A stretch of DNA of 64,000 nucleotides from positions 62,001 to 126,000 of the forward strand of contig PLCM01000041.1 of NCBI GenBank assembly GCA_003134765.1. Direction: 5' to 3'. Source of the DNA: Spartobacteria bacterium (GTDB lineage: Bacteria; Verrucomicrobiota; Verrucomicrobiia; Chthoniobacterales; UBA10450). The position numbers and the translations under genes were made by a program. A model generated the notes under the pieces. The model searched no databases and was not told the DNA's origin. It worked only from the letters and a program-made list of their open reading frames with translations. This document shows, piece after piece, positions 8,926 through 18,636 of the stretch. Numbering within the stretch: the first letter of the stretch is position 1; each line of letters opens with the position of its first letter.

Positions 8926-10308
8926 ATGGTCGGGAAAATTCTCCAACCGGAAATTCGAAGTTTGATCGACGAGCGTAATTTCGGGGCGCTTCGTCAGATT
9001 TTTCAGGAATGGCCGCCCGCGGACGTGGCGGAGCTGATTGTCGACCTGCCCGAGGATGAGCAGGTCATCATCTTCCGCCTGCTCCCGAATGCGCTCGCCG
9101 CGGACGTCTTCGAATATCTCGATGCGGAAGCGCAGCAGAAAATGCTCCGTGCCATGGCCCACGAGCAGGTGGTCGCGATCCTGAATGAAATGTCGCCGGA
9201 CGATCGCACGGCGCTCCTGGAAGAAATGCCGAGCGCGGCGGCCCGGCAACTGATCAAGCTCCTCACTCCGGACGAACGCCATATCGCCCAGGCGCTGCTC
9301 GGCTATCCCGAAGGAAGCGTCGGCCGCCTGATGACTCCCGATTTCATCGCGGTCCACGACGATTGGACGGTGAAGGAGGTTCTCGATCATGTCCGCGAGT
9401 TCGGTCAGGACACCGAGACGCTGAATGTGATTTACGTCGTCGACGAACGCGGAAAACTCATTGACGACCTGCGGATGCGGGAATTTCTCCTGCGCCCCCT
9501 CGAGGCGAAAGTGAGCGATTTTCGCGACCGGGCTTTTGGCGCGTTGAAGGTGAACGACTCCCAGGGGGAAGCGCTTAACGCTTTCCGGAAATACGATCGA
9601 GTGGCGTTGCCGGTGGTCGATTCGAACGACGTGCTGGTCGGGATCGTCACGAGTGACGACATGCTCGACGTCGCGGAAGAAGAAGCGACCGAAGACATCC
9701 AGAAACTCGGCGGTATGGAAGCGTTGGACGAACCCTACACCACGATTCCGCTGATGCGGATGGTGAAGAAGCGCGCCACCTGGCTCATCATCCTCTTCCT
9801 CGGTGAAATGCTCACTGCGACGGCGATGCAAGGTTACAACGGCGAGATCGAGAAGGCCGCCATCCTGGCGATGTTCCTGCCGTTGATTATTTCCAGTGGC
9901 GGCAATTCCGGTTCGCAGGCGACTACGCTCGTGATCCGCGCGATGGCCCTGGGCGAATTGCGCCTGGGTGACTGGTTTCGGGTGGTGCGAAAGGAACTTC
10001 TTTCGGGATTATCGCTCGGCCTGATCCTGGGGACGATTGGCTTTTTCCGGATCTCGCTCTGGCAATACCTGCACATTTTTGACTACGGGAAATACCATTG
10101 GCTCGTCGCCTTCACCGTCGGCGTTGCCCTCGTGGGAGTGGTTTTATGGGGCACGATCAGCGGTGCGATGCTCCCCTTCCTCCTCCGGTGCTGCCGGCTC
10201 GACCCGGCCACCTCATCGGCGCCCTTCGTGGCAACGCTCGTGGATGTGACCGGACTGATCATTTATTTCAACGTGGCGCTCTTCATCCTTCGCGGAACGC
10301 TCTTGTGA
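8926..10308 (+). CDS. mgtE: Magnesium transporter MgtE
   Basis: About 460 residues from the ATG at 8926 (a TTG four codons upstream is less likely). It has the MgtE layout. First comes an N-terminal superhelical domain of repeated VADLP-type helices ([18 protein letters not shown]). Tandem CBS domains follow at about 140-260 ([36 protein letters not shown]). A five-helix membrane domain starts near [16 protein letters not shown], and the pore segment [20 protein letters not shown] is conserved. It is an Mg2+-gated Mg2+ channel of the inner membrane. No M-box type leader is evident in the roughly 75 bp between the upstream repeat and the start. It stands alone, 101 bp ahead of the DUF47/Pit pair. 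Confidence 0.93.
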   Translation: MVGKILQPEIRSLIDERNFGALRQIFQEWPPADVAELIVDLPEDEQVIIFRLLPNALAADVFEYLDAEAQQKMLRAMAHEQVVAILNEMSPDDRTALLEEMPSAAARQLIKLLTPDERHIAQALLGYPEGSVGRLMTPDFIAVHDDWTVKEVLDHVREFGQDTETLNVIYVVDERGKLIDDLRMREFLLRPLEAKVSDFRDRAFGALKVNDSQGEALNAFRKYDRVALPVVDSNDVLVGIVTSDDMLDVAEEEATEDIQKLGGMEALDEPYTTIPLMRMVKKRATWLIILFLGEMLTATAMQGYNGEIEKAAILAMFLPLIISSGGNSGSQATTLVIRAMALGELRLGDWFRVVRKELLSGLSLGLILGTIGFFRISLWQYLHIFDYGKYHWLVAFTVGVALVGVVLWGTISGAMLPFLLRCCRLDPATSSAPFVATLVDVTGLIIYFNVALFILRGTLL

Positions 10309-10409
10309 CGAGGTAACCACTCAACGCGGATTGTCTTGGGCCTTTCAGAAACAGTCCATTTCAGCATTGCTTTGCTCATCACCCGAGGTGCAATGCTATA
10401 GGCATTCTT

Positions 10410-11048
10410 ATGTTCTCGATCCGCCAATTCTTCGGACACGACGAAAAGTTTTACGACCTGCTCGAAGCCAGCGCGCAGCAGGCCGACAGCAGCGTCCACC
10501 ATCTCGTCGCGCTTCTTGGCAAGCTCGAGCATCACGATTCACCGCAGAGCCTCGACGAATTCGTCCATAGCCGGCGAAAGGACAAACAGATCACGCAGGA
10601 GCTGACAGAGCAGCTCTGCAAGACCTTCATCACCCCGCTGGAACGCGAAGACATCCAGGCACTCGCCGCCGCGCTCTACAAGATTCCCAAGACCGTCGAG
10701 AAAATCGGCGAGCGGATCCTGATTTTTCCCGCGGACCTCCATGGCCGCAGCTTCAAAAAACACCTGGAATTACTCGACCAGGCCGCCGAAGCCGTGCTCG
10801 CGATGGTAAAGGAACTTCGCAAAGGCACCGATATCGCCCGGGCCCGCGAGATGAACGCCAACCTCCAGGCGATCGAAGGCGACGCCGACAAGCTCGAACT
10901 GGAACTGCTTCACGATCTTTACCACGGCAATTACGAGACGAAGCAGATCATTTTCCTGCGCGATCTCTACGATCTCCTGGAGAAAGTCATCGACCGCTGC
11001 CGCGACGCCGGAAACGTCATTTTGCAGGTGGTCCTCAAGCATTCCTGA
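10410..11048 (+). CDS. DUF47 / PhoU-like phosphate transport regulator
   Basis: A 212-residue all-helical protein beginning MFSIRQFFGHDEKFYDLLE. It matches the DUF47 (PhoU-related, Pit accessory) family in length and motifs, including LDEFVHSRRKDKQ, TFITPLEREDIQALA and IEGDADKLELELLHDLY near the C terminus. DUF47 proteins pair with Pit-type phosphate permeases and are thought to modulate them, with metal-binding E/DxxxD motifs resembling PhoU. The pit gene follows after 22 bp on the same strand, so the two are very likely one operon. Biochemical detail is inferred from the family. Confidence 0.88.
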   Translation: MFSIRQFFGHDEKFYDLLEASAQQADSSVHHLVALLGKLEHHDSPQSLDEFVHSRRKDKQITQELTEQLCKTFITPLEREDIQALAAALYKIPKTVEKIGERILIFPADLHGRSFKKHLELLDQAAEAVLAMVKELRKGTDIARAREMNANLQAIEGDADKLELELLHDLYHGNYETKQIIFLRDLYDLLEKVIDRCRDAGNVILQVVLKHS

Positions 11049-11070
11049 TCCGCCCAACCAGGCTCGCCGC

Positions 11071-12099
11071 ATGATCCTGTTTATCATCGTGGTGCTCGCG
11101 GCCATCGCGTTCGAGTACATCAACGGCTTTCACGACGCCGCGAACGCCATCGCGACCGTCGTCTCGACGAAAGTTCTCACCCCGCGCCAGGCCATCGCGA
11201 TGGCCGCATTCTTCAATCTTACCGGGGCGCTGATGGGAACGGCTGTCGCTTCCACGATCGGAAAGGGGATCGTCGACACCAAGTTTGTGGACATGAAGAC
11301 GGTCCTCTGCGCCTTGCTCGGCGCGATTATCTGGAACCTGGTGACGTGGTGGTTGGGTTTGCCGTCCAGTTCGAGTCACGCGCTGATCGGTGGGTTGTGC
11401 GGCGCCGCGCTCGCCACCGCCCGCGGTGACTGGTCGATTCTGAAATGGAATACCGGCCTGACGCCGAAGGTGATCGTGCCGATGTTCACTTCGCCCTTGA
11501 TCGGCTTCCTGCTCGGCGCGCTGTTGATGGCTTTGCTCTTCCTTGTCCTGCGTTCGTTCACGCCGCATATCGTCAACTCGGTCTTCGGCAAATTGCAATT
11601 GGTCAGCGCCGCCTGGATGGCGCACAGCCACGGCACGAACGACGCGCAAAAGACGATGGGAATCATCGCACTCGCGCTTTTCACCGGAACCAAGAGCGGC
11701 GTGTTCAAAGATCTCCCGCCGGTATTGCAATTCCTGAACACGCCCGATTTCGTCGTGGCCAAGTGGGTTATAGTTTTATGCGCCGCGACCATGGCGGCTG
11801 GCACGGCGGCCGGCGGCTGGCGCATCATTCGCACCCTCGGGCACAAGATGGTGAAACTGCAGCCCGTGCACGGCTTCGCGGCCGAGACGACCGCGGCCGT
11901 CATCATTCAGGTGGCGAGCAACTGGGGCATTCCGCTTTCGACCACGCACGTCATTTCCACCTCGATCATGGGTGTCGGCGCCGTAAAACGTTTCAGCGGC
12001 GTGAAGTGGAGCGTGGTCGAACGCATTGTCTGGGCCTGGCTCTTCACTCTGCCGGCAACGGCATTGATTGGCTATGCGCTCGAGCGCCTGTTCCGTTAA
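11071..12099 (+). CDS. pit: Inorganic phosphate transporter, Pit family
   Basis: A 342-residue membrane protein. It has the duplicated PHO4 signature: FEYINGFHDAANAIATVVST near the N terminus, and AAWMAHSHGTNDAQKTMGI in the second half. About ten hydrophobic segments are visible, consistent with PitA-type low-affinity phosphate/metal-proton symporters of the inner membrane. It begins 22 bp after the DUF47 gene, its usual partner. The arrangement indicates constitutive phosphate uptake modulated by the PhoU-like protein; no Pho box was recognised upstream. Confidence 0.93.
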   Translation: MILFIIVVLAAIAFEYINGFHDAANAIATVVSTKVLTPRQAIAMAAFFNLTGALMGTAVASTIGKGIVDTKFVDMKTVLCALLGAIIWNLVTWWLGLPSSSSHALIGGLCGAALATARGDWSILKWNTGLTPKVIVPMFTSPLIGFLLGALLMALLFLVLRSFTPHIVNSVFGKLQLVSAAWMAHSHGTNDAQKTMGIIALALFTGTKSGVFKDLPPVLQFLNTPDFVVAKWVIVLCAATMAAGTAAGGWRIIRTLGHKMVKLQPVHGFAAETTAAVIIQVASNWGIPLSTTHVISTSIMGVGAVKRFSGVKWSVVERIVWAWLFTLPATALIGYALERLFR

Positions 12100-12108
12100 C
12101 GTAAGTCC

Positions 12109-13377
12109 GTGAAGACGCGTTCCTGCTTTTTCTTCGCCACCGCGCTCGTCCTCGCGTCGGTGGCGCCGCTGCTCGGCGATTCCGCACCGGCCGCGAAGGC
12201 GACCAACGAACTCGGGCTGGATTTGTTCCGTCGAATCGCCACGGGCGACGGCAACGTTTGTCTCTCGCCCTACTCGATTGAAAACGCGCTCGCGATGACC
12301 TTCGCCGGCGCCGATGGCCAGACCCGGGACGAGATGGCCGGCGTCCTTCATCTCAGCAAGGACGATTCCGTCCACGCCTCGTTCGCCGCGCTCCGCCAGC
12401 AGTTGCACGAGGTCGCGGAGCGAAGCGTCAAGCGCATCGCTGACTCGAAAAAATTCGGCGGCCCGCAGGAACCGATCACGCTCGCGGTCGCCAATCGTCT
12501 CTTCGCCCAGAAGGGTTACAATTTTCGAGAAAACTTCCTCGCCCTGGTGAAGGAACGTTACGCCGCGCCGCTGGAGCCGTTGGATTACGCGAAGGACGCG
12601 AGCGGCGCGACCGAGCGCATCAATTCGTGGGTGCTCGAGCAGACGCGAAATCGCATTCGCGATCTCATTCCGCCCGGCGCCCTGAACGCCGCCACGCGGC
12701 TCGTCCTGGTCAACGCCATCTACCTCAAGGCGCCGTGGGCCGTTCCCTTCGTGAAAGGGTTGACCGAGCCGCGGCCATTCCACGTCCGTGGCGGCGACTC
12801 AGTGAATGTGCCGACGATGTTCGACTACGAACGCTCCTGCGGTTACGCCAAACGCGACGGCTACACGGCGGTGACCATTCCGTATCTCGATTCGGAATTG
12901 CAGTTGCTGGTTCTGCTTCCCGACGACGTCAACGGGCTCGCCGCCTTGGAGAAAAAAATCACGCCCGCTGTTTTTGACGACGCTATCAAGTTCGAACGCC
13001 GAGGGCTGACGATCCTTCTCCCGAAATTCAAATTCGAGCCGCCCACGATGCGGCTCGGCGACGCCTTGGAAGCGCTCGGGATGCAAAGCGCCTTCGACCA
13101 TCCCCGCGGCAGCGCCAATTTCGACCGGCTCGCGCCAAGAACTCCGAACGATTACCTCTGCATCTCAGCGGTCTTTCACAAAACGTTTATCGCTCTTGAT
13201 GAAGAAGGCACCGAAGCCGCCGCGGCGACCGCCGTCGCGATGGAAGTCGGCTCGGCTGCCGGCCAAACCAAGCCGAAGCCGCTTGAAGTGAAAATAGATC
13301 GGCCCTTCTTTTACGCCATCCAGCACCCGGCAAGCGGCGCCTGCCTTTTCATCGGACGCGTGACCGATCCCCGGTAG
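12109..13377 (+). CDS. Secreted serpin (serine protease inhibitor)
   Basis: A 422-residue serpin with a GTG start at 12109, 9 bp after pit. Residues 1-23 form a Sec signal peptide (FFFATALVLASVAPLLG). The serpin fold follows, with GNVCLSPYSIENALAMTFAGA, LVNAIYLKAPWAVPF and LPKFKFE. The reactive-centre-loop hinge EEGTEAAAATA has the small residues of inhibitory serpins. Counting from the hinge puts the scissile bond near MEVGS, which suggests a target protease preferring small or hydrophobic residues; that is inference. It ends with the conserved FIGRV. Bacterial serpins usually block exogenous proteases. It may be cotranscribed with pit but has no obvious functional link to it. Confidence 0.92.
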   Translation: MKTRSCFFFATALVLASVAPLLGDSAPAAKATNELGLDLFRRIATGDGNVCLSPYSIENALAMTFAGADGQTRDEMAGVLHLSKDDSVHASFAALRQQLHEVAERSVKRIADSKKFGGPQEPITLAVANRLFAQKGYNFRENFLALVKERYAAPLEPLDYAKDASGATERINSWVLEQTRNRIRDLIPPGALNAATRLVLVNAIYLKAPWAVPFVKGLTEPRPFHVRGGDSVNVPTMFDYERSCGYAKRDGYTAVTIPYLDSELQLLVLLPDDVNGLAALEKKITPAVFDDAIKFERRGLTILLPKFKFEPPTMRLGDALEALGMQSAFDHPRGSANFDRLAPRTPNDYLCISAVFHKTFIALDEEGTEAAAATAVAMEVGSAAGQTKPKPLEVKIDRPFFYAIQHPASGACLFIGRVTDPR

Positions 13378-13425
13378 CCGCGATTTCGTTCCGTCCCTCC
13401 CGCTCATGTGCAGCGCGCCCCTATC

Positions 13426-14259
13426 ATGAAACGAAAGCCGTCCTGGCAGTTGCGCGCGGCGGTATGGATCGCTTTATATGTCGCTCTGATCGCGCTCGCG
13501 CCTCTTCCCGACCGGCTCATTCTTTTTCCGACGACGGATCGCATCGACGCCGGCCGGGCTGACCGCCGGAGCATTCCGTTTCAAGGCGGCGAGCTCGAAG
13601 TGTGGACCGCGCGCTCGATCCAGGCGCAGCAGCGCGGAGAACCGGAGCTGCATGTCCTTCGGTTCTACGGCAACGCCGACCGCGCCGATCGCTGGGTCGC
13701 GGCAGAAGCCGGGATGTGGAACAATCGAGCGGTCGAAGTTTGGGGAATGAATTATCCCGGCTTCGGCGGCAGTACAGGGCCGGCACGGCTGGCGCGATTG
13801 GGACCGGCAGCGCTCACCGCGTTCGACGAGCTCCAAAAAACCGCCGGCGACCGGCCCATCATTGTATTCGGGGCGAGCCTGGGAACGACCACGGCCCTGC
13901 ACATCGCCGCGCATCGAAAAATCGCCGGATTGATTTTGCACAACCCGCCGGCGCTGCGGCAGATCATCCTGCGCCAGTTCGGCTGGTGGAATTTCTGGTT
14001 GTTTGCCGGCCCCATGGCGCAAAAAATTCCACGTGATCTCGACAGCGTGGCGAACGCCCGGGCAATTCACGTCCCGGCGATCTTCCTGCTTGCCGAAAAA
14101 GATGAAGTCGTCGCGCCACGTTTCCAGCAGCTGGTCGTAGACGCCTACGCCGGAGAAAAACGCATCATTCCGCTAGCCGGCGCGGGTCATAATTCTCCCA
14201 TCGAAGGTGCCGCGCTCGCTGATTTCTACCAGGCCCTCGATTGGCTTACGCCGCGCTGA
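13426..14259 (+). CDS. Alpha/beta hydrolase, membrane-anchored
   Basis: About 277 residues from ATG 13426 (an open frame starts six codons earlier). An N-terminal hydrophobic helix (VWIALYVALIALAPL) suggests a membrane anchor or signal. The hydrolase fold shows the oxyanion segment GMNYPGFGGSTGPA, the nucleophile elbow VFGASLGTTTALHIAAH (Ser within GASLG), an acid in LAEKDEVV and the catalytic His in GAGHNSPIEG. This resembles the ABHD12/13-like or YfhR-type serine hydrolases. The substrate is unknown. It follows the serpin on the same strand after about 50 bp. Confidence 0.82.
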   Translation: MKRKPSWQLRAAVWIALYVALIALAPLPDRLILFPTTDRIDAGRADRRSIPFQGGELEVWTARSIQAQQRGEPELHVLRFYGNADRADRWVAAEAGMWNNRAVEVWGMNYPGFGGSTGPARLARLGPAALTAFDELQKTAGDRPIIVFGASLGTTTALHIAAHRKIAGLILHNPPALRQIILRQFGWWNFWLFAGPMAQKIPRDLDSVANARAIHVPAIFLLAEKDEVVAPRFQQLVVDAYAGEKRIIPLAGAGHNSPIEGAALADFYQALDWLTPR

Positions 14260-14302
14260 TTCATTAATGTGGGAGGGGCCTCAGTGCCCCGACTCTTCCT
14301 CG

Positions 14303-15349
14303 TTATTTCGCGAGTTCCGCGATTACCTTCTCCAGTCCACTCACAACGAGCGCGAAACGATCATAGTCGAGCTTGGCCGGCGTATCGGAAGACATGTGAT
14401 AATACGGGTAACGAAACGGCGCCGTGTCGGTGACCATAATGGCCGGATAACCGTACTGCCAGAACGACCATTGGTCCGACCACCCGACGCCCGGGACAAA
14501 CGATGGCAACGCCGAGCCTTCCGCCGGAATTTTTCGCTGTTCCCGAAACAGGCTAATGGCCTGCCGGACAAGAGCACGTGAAGAGAGGTTTCCCACGAAG
14601 CCAATAAAATTGCCAGTGGTGGGATAAAAAACACCGAGCCCCGGCGACGGATAGCGCTGCGAGCGCGGTGCGTCAGAAAAATAGCCGATCGTTTCCAGGC
14701 TGATCATCGCCGAAATTCGATCGCCGCGGGTTTTGCACCGTTTCGCGTAGACCAAACTCCCCATCTGTTCCGTTTGGAAATAAGGCGGCTCTTCATTGAC
14801 GAATGCGACGAAGCGCAGGGTCTGGCCCGTTGGTCTTCCGGCGAACCACCGGGCGAGTGCGAGCAACGCGGCCACTCCGCTGGCGTTATCGTTCGCCCCC
14901 GGCGATCCGGAAACGGAATCGTAATGCGCGCCGACCACGACGACTTGCGGACGGGTACCACTAATTTCCACCTCGAGATTGTGACAGGCGCGTCCCTCCA
15001 CTTCGTAGGTGTTGCGTCGCGGTTGCAAACCGGCGCTTAAAAATGAGCGCTCAATGAACTCGGCGGCCGCATTGAGTTGCGGATAATTCGGGACGTTCCG
15101 CTCGCCGATTTCACCCGCCAGATGCTGCACGTCCGCCGTCAATTCCGCGCGCAACATAATCTCGGCTGGCGAAAGCGCCGCCGCGGCGGATGGGTTTTTT
15201 CCCGACATTCGCATCCCAACCCACCAGAGTAGGAGGAAGAAGGCGGCAACCGCCAACGCAATCCGAAGCGCGCTCAGGCCGACGTGCCGGAATCGTCTTG
15301 AGCGTTCTCGCCTCAATTCACCTGATCGTTCGACATTCGTACCGCCCAC
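14303..15349 (-). CDS. M28 family metallopeptidase, membrane-anchored
   Basis: A 348-residue protein. After a basic N terminus there is one hydrophobic helix (ALRIALAVAAFFLLLWWVG), then a periplasmic M28 domain. The zinc-ligand motifs are visible: VVGAHYDSVSGSPGANDNASG (His and bridging Asp), FVNEEPPYFQTEQMGS (Glu-Glu) and the late His in YHMSSDTPAKLDYD. Family members are aminopeptidases or carboxypeptidases acting on short peptides. The segment that normally carries the central Asp ligand reads ISLETIGYFSD, where Glu occupies the ligand position. It converges on the alpha/beta hydrolase gene and has its own promoter region facing the kelch gene. Confidence 0.85.
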   Translation of the reverse strand: MGGTNVERSGELRRERSRRFRHVGLSALRIALAVAAFFLLLWWVGMRMSGKNPSAAAALSPAEIMLRAELTADVQHLAGEIGERNVPNYPQLNAAAEFIERSFLSAGLQPRRNTYEVEGRACHNLEVEISGTRPQVVVVGAHYDSVSGSPGANDNASGVAALLALARWFAGRPTGQTLRFVAFVNEEPPYFQTEQMGSLVYAKRCKTRGDRISAMISLETIGYFSDAPRSQRYPSPGLGVFYPTTGNFIGFVGNLSSRALVRQAISLFREQRKIPAEGSALPSFVPGVGWSDQWSFWQYGYPAIMVTDTAPFRYPYYHMSSDTPAKLDYDRFALVVSGLEKVIAELAK

Positions 15350-15461
15350 TCACGATGACGATAAATCCTGCGCTGCAATTGCGCAGGAATGAACTTGTGG
15401 TAAAATACTTCTTACGCGATGACGGTACACAAACGCGTCCGTCGATCTCCTCAGCCCTCCA

Positions 15462-17366
15462 ATGAAAGTCATATTTCGCAGTTTTCCGCTCCTTTTTCTG
15501 GGCATCGCTCTAGCGCTGGCACAGACGTGCCGGGCCGGCTCCGTTGGTTTCGAGAACACCGGAAGCCTGGTCCAGGCACGCGAGTATCATACGGCGACGT
15601 TGCTGCCCAATGGCAAAGTTCTCGTCGTCGGTGGCGACAGTACGGGCGGCGGTAGAACCCTCACGAGCGCGGAACTCTACGATCCGGCGAATGGGATTTG
15701 GACGGCGACTGGCCCTCTCGCGACCGACCGCGCTGAGCACACCGCGACTTTGCTGCCGAACGGGAAAGTGCTCGTGGTAGGAGGGCGGCAGTTTTTTTAC
15801 GACTTGGCGAGCGCGGAACTATACGATCCCGTCAGCGGAATCTGGACCCCGACCGGCAGCCTCAATACCCAGCGCCATGGTCACACCGCTACGTTGCTGC
15901 CGAATGGGAAGGTGCTGGTTGCGGGAGGAAGTCAGGAGTTTTTCGCCTCGGTTTACTCCCTTGCATCAGCCGAACTGTATGATCCCGCCACTGGAACCTG
16001 GTCGCCAACGGGAAGCCTCGCGACAGACCGCTTTTTTCACACCGCCGCCCTACTACCCAACGGCAGGGTGCTCGTTGCAGGCGGATATAGTCGTGGTCGC
16101 GGCACGCTTGCCAGCGCCGAATCGTATGATGCCGCCAGCGGGACGTGGTCGCCCACTGGCAGCCTGGCGGCGGCACGCGACGGTCACACCGCAACCCTGC
16201 TCCAGGACGGGAAGGTGCTCGCCGCAGGCGGCTTTGGCAGCAACGGTGCCGGAGCGCTCTCCAGCGCGGAGTTGTACGATTCCGCGAGCGAGACCTGGCT
16301 GTCGACCGGCAATCTCAGCACCGGACGCTCCGGTCAGACAGCAATGTTGCTCCGAGGCGGAGAAGTACTGATCGCCGGAGGTTTTGATAGAAACAGTGGC
16401 GTTTACGCGAGTACAGGCGCGGAACGCTACGATCCATCAAGCGGGACATGGATGGCTACCGGCAATCTCGTCAGCGGGCGCAGCAATCACACCATGACAT
16501 TGCTTTCCGATGGCGCTGTCCTTGTGGCCGGAGGTTATGGTGGGAACAACACCTTGGCGAGCGCGGAGCTTTACCGGAAGCCGCTGCCCGCCTTGCTCAA
16601 TATTTCCACGCGGACTCATGTGCAGGCGGACGACAAAGTGTTGATCGCAGGCTTCATCATCACTGGGACACAACGGAAGACGGTGATCGTGCGCGGGATC
16701 GGGCCGTCGATGCCGGTGCCGGGAGCACTCTCAGATCCGGTCATCGAAGTTCATGGGCCGTCCGGCGAGCTCTTGGCCACGAACGACAATTGGAAGGACG
16801 CTGCGACGAGGCAGCAAATTAGTGATAGCGGGCTTGCCCCGACCAACGATTTGGAGTCGGCGCTCTGGGGTACCATCGATCCCGGCGCCTACACGGTAAT
16901 TCTTACGGGACACAATGGAGGAACAGGCGTGGGCTCAGTCGAGGTTTACGACCTGGACCAAACGGTCGATTCCGAGCTGGCCAATTTGAGCACGCGTGGC
17001 TTCGTGGACACCGGCGATAATGTCATGATCGGTGGATTGATCGTTGGCGGAGGCAGCGCCACTGGCTCGGCCAGAGTGATCGTGCGCGCCCTGGGTCCAT
17101 CGATTCCCGTGACCGGCGCGTTAGCCAACCCAACCCTTGAGCTGCACGATGAGAACGGAAACGCGATAGCGTTCAACGACGATTGGAAGACGCGCCCGGA
17201 CGGGAGCAGCCAACAGGCAGAAATCGAAGCGACCACCATTCCGCCTTCGAACGATTTGGAATCGGCCCTGGTCCGGACGCTTTCGCCCGGCAGCTACACG
17301 GCCATTGTTCGCGGGAAGAACGACACGACCGGAATCGGCCTGGTGGAGTTTTACCGCCTGCCGTAA
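15462..17366 (+). CDS. Secreted kelch-repeat protein with paired C-terminal domains
   Basis: A 634-residue protein with a signal peptide (FPLLFLGIALALAQTCRA). Residues about 25-375 contain seven kelch-type blades of about 50 residues. Each reads roughly TATLLPNGKVLVAGG followed by LASAELYDPATGTWSPTGSL, predicting a beta-propeller. Residues about 385-634 hold two homologous domains of about 120 residues. Each has a VIVRGIGPSMPVPGAL type strand, a NDNWKD motif and a PGAYTVILTGHNGGTGVGSVEVYDL ending whose full length is visible at 16850-16960 and 17250-17360. Such tandem domains are common in large verrucomicrobial surface proteins. No catalytic residues are recognisable, so adhesion or carbohydrate binding is a guess. 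Confidence 0.82.
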   Translation: MKVIFRSFPLLFLGIALALAQTCRAGSVGFENTGSLVQAREYHTATLLPNGKVLVVGGDSTGGGRTLTSAELYDPANGIWTATGPLATDRAEHTATLLPNGKVLVVGGRQFFYDLASAELYDPVSGIWTPTGSLNTQRHGHTATLLPNGKVLVAGGSQEFFASVYSLASAELYDPATGTWSPTGSLATDRFFHTAALLPNGRVLVAGGYSRGRGTLASAESYDAASGTWSPTGSLAAARDGHTATLLQDGKVLAAGGFGSNGAGALSSAELYDSASETWLSTGNLSTGRSGQTAMLLRGGEVLIAGGFDRNSGVYASTGAERYDPSSGTWMATGNLVSGRSNHTMTLLSDGAVLVAGGYGGNNTLASAELYRKPLPALLNISTRTHVQADDKVLIAGFIITGTQRKTVIVRGIGPSMPVPGALSDPVIEVHGPSGELLATNDNWKDAATRQQISDSGLAPTNDLESALWGTIDPGAYTVILTGHNGGTGVGSVEVYDLDQTVDSELANLSTRGFVDTGDNVMIGGLIVGGGSATGSARVIVRALGPSIPVTGALANPTLELHDENGNAIAFNDDWKTRPDGSSQQAEIEATTIPPSNDLESALVRTLSPGSYTAIVRGKNDTTGIGLVEFYRLP

Positions 17367-17376
17367 CTCATCCTCG

Positions 17377-18501
17377 TTACCCAATCTTCTTTCGGAACTG
17401 GAGCGCGCAGACGCAGAAGAGAATCACGGCCATTCCCGAAAGGATGGTGAGCGAATGCCAGTATTCGAAGAAGTTTGCGCCCCGGAGAATGATCGCGCGG
17501 ATGAGGGAGATGAAATAGGTGGTCGGAAGAATTGAACCGAGGGCGTAGAAAATCCAGGGCATGGTTTCGCGCGGAAAAATGAAGCCGGAGAAGAAAACGC
17601 TCGGCAGGACGAACATCATCGACATCTGGAGCGCCTGCATCTGGTTCTCGGCCTTGGTCCCGACGAAGAGGCCGATGCTCAACAGCGCGAAGCAATAAAC
17701 CAGGGTCGAGAACAGGAGCGCGACCGGGTTTCCGGCAATCGGCACGGCGAAGAGGAAACGCATGATGGAGAACAACAGGATCGCCATAAGCATGCCGATG
17801 CAGAGATAAGGCACGAGTTTGCCCAGCATGAGGCCCCAGCGGCTCAGCGGACTAACGAGCAGTTGCTCGAGCGTGCCGCGCTCTCGCTCCCGCACAACTG
17901 CCATGGCAGTGGCGAAGGTGGTGCCGATTTGCAGGACAATGCCGATCACACCGGGCACGTAAAAGTTCGGGCTCCGCATCGTCGGGTTGTAGAGCATCTG
18001 CGGCCTGATCTCGACCGGGACCGTCCGCCGGCCACTCTCGGCCATCATCATTTCGACCGACTGGGTCAGCGCGACCCCAAGAGCGGTGTTGAGGGCCTGC
18101 AGCGCGGTCGTGGAGTTCGAGCCGTCGATCAATACCTGCACCGTCGCCGGATGCCCGGCGCGCAGGTCGCGCGTGAAATGCGGAGGAATTTGCATCCCCA
18201 CCGAGGCGCGTCCCTTGCGAATCTCGCTCGCCATCTCCTCCGCGTTCTGGACTTCGGCCACGATGCGAAATGTCTCGGTGTTCACGAAACGATCGAGGAA
18301 CTGCCGGCTCTCCACGGTGCGATCTTCATTCAGGATGGCCATCGGCATGTGCTTCACGTCGTTATCGAGCGCGTAGCCGAAAGCGATCATCTCCACGAGC
18401 GGCGGGAAGAGCATGAAGAACAGCGTCATCGGGTCGCGCAGGACCGTGATGAACTCTTTGAACAGGATCGCGTTCAGACCGCGAAAAGGTGCGCGCTTCA
18501 T
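17377..18501 (-). CDS. ABC-2 type exporter permease
   Basis: From ATG 18501 (MKRAPFRGLNAILFKEF) this is a 374-residue ABC-2 permease. One N-terminal transmembrane segment (LFFMLFPPLVEMIAFGYAL) is followed by a periplasmic domain of about 150 residues. A five-helix cluster then begins near IGIVLQIGTTFATAMAVVRERERGTLEQLLVSP, whose REREXGT-X-EQL motif is typical of YbhS/YbhR/YhhJ proteins. It would form the channel of an ABC exporter with the ATPase encoded just upstream and the HlyD protein before that. The frame extends upstream into a repeat; that extension is not taken as coding. Confidence 0.88.
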   Translation of the reverse strand: MKRAPFRGLNAILFKEFITVLRDPMTLFFMLFPPLVEMIAFGYALDNDVKHMPMAILNEDRTVESRQFLDRFVNTETFRIVAEVQNAEEMASEIRKGRASVGMQIPPHFTRDLRAGHPATVQVLIDGSNSTTALQALNTALGVALTQSVEMMMAESGRRTVPVEIRPQMLYNPTMRSPNFYVPGVIGIVLQIGTTFATAMAVVRERERGTLEQLLVSPLSRWGLMLGKLVPYLCIGMLMAILLFSIMRFLFAVPIAGNPVALLFSTLVYCFALLSIGLFVGTKAENQMQALQMSMMFVLPSVFFSGFIFPRETMPWIFYALGSILPTTYFISLIRAIILRGANFFEYWHSLTILSGMAVILFCVCALQFRKKIG

Positions 18502-18520
18502 GGAATCGCGCTGCGCGCGA

Positions 18521-18633
18521 AAGCTCCAAATTCCAAGCACCAAGCTCCAGAGAAATTCCAAACACCCAACAGCTTTGAAAGCCGTGATCTCCGTTTGGAG
18601 CTTGATGCTTGGTGCTTGGAACTTGGAGCTTCC
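18521..18633. repeat. Family F imperfect inverted repeat between exporter genes
   Basis: An AAGCTCCAAATTCCAAGCAC arm pairs with a TGCTTGGAACTTGGAGCTT arm about 65 bp further on. The element fills the gap between the ATPase and permease genes of the exporter operon. Its base composition (CCAAG/CTTGG rich) differs from its GC-rich surroundings. It would form a long hairpin in the mRNA and could alter expression of the permease relative to the ATPase. Confidence 0.7.
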
Positions 18634-18636
18634 ATC

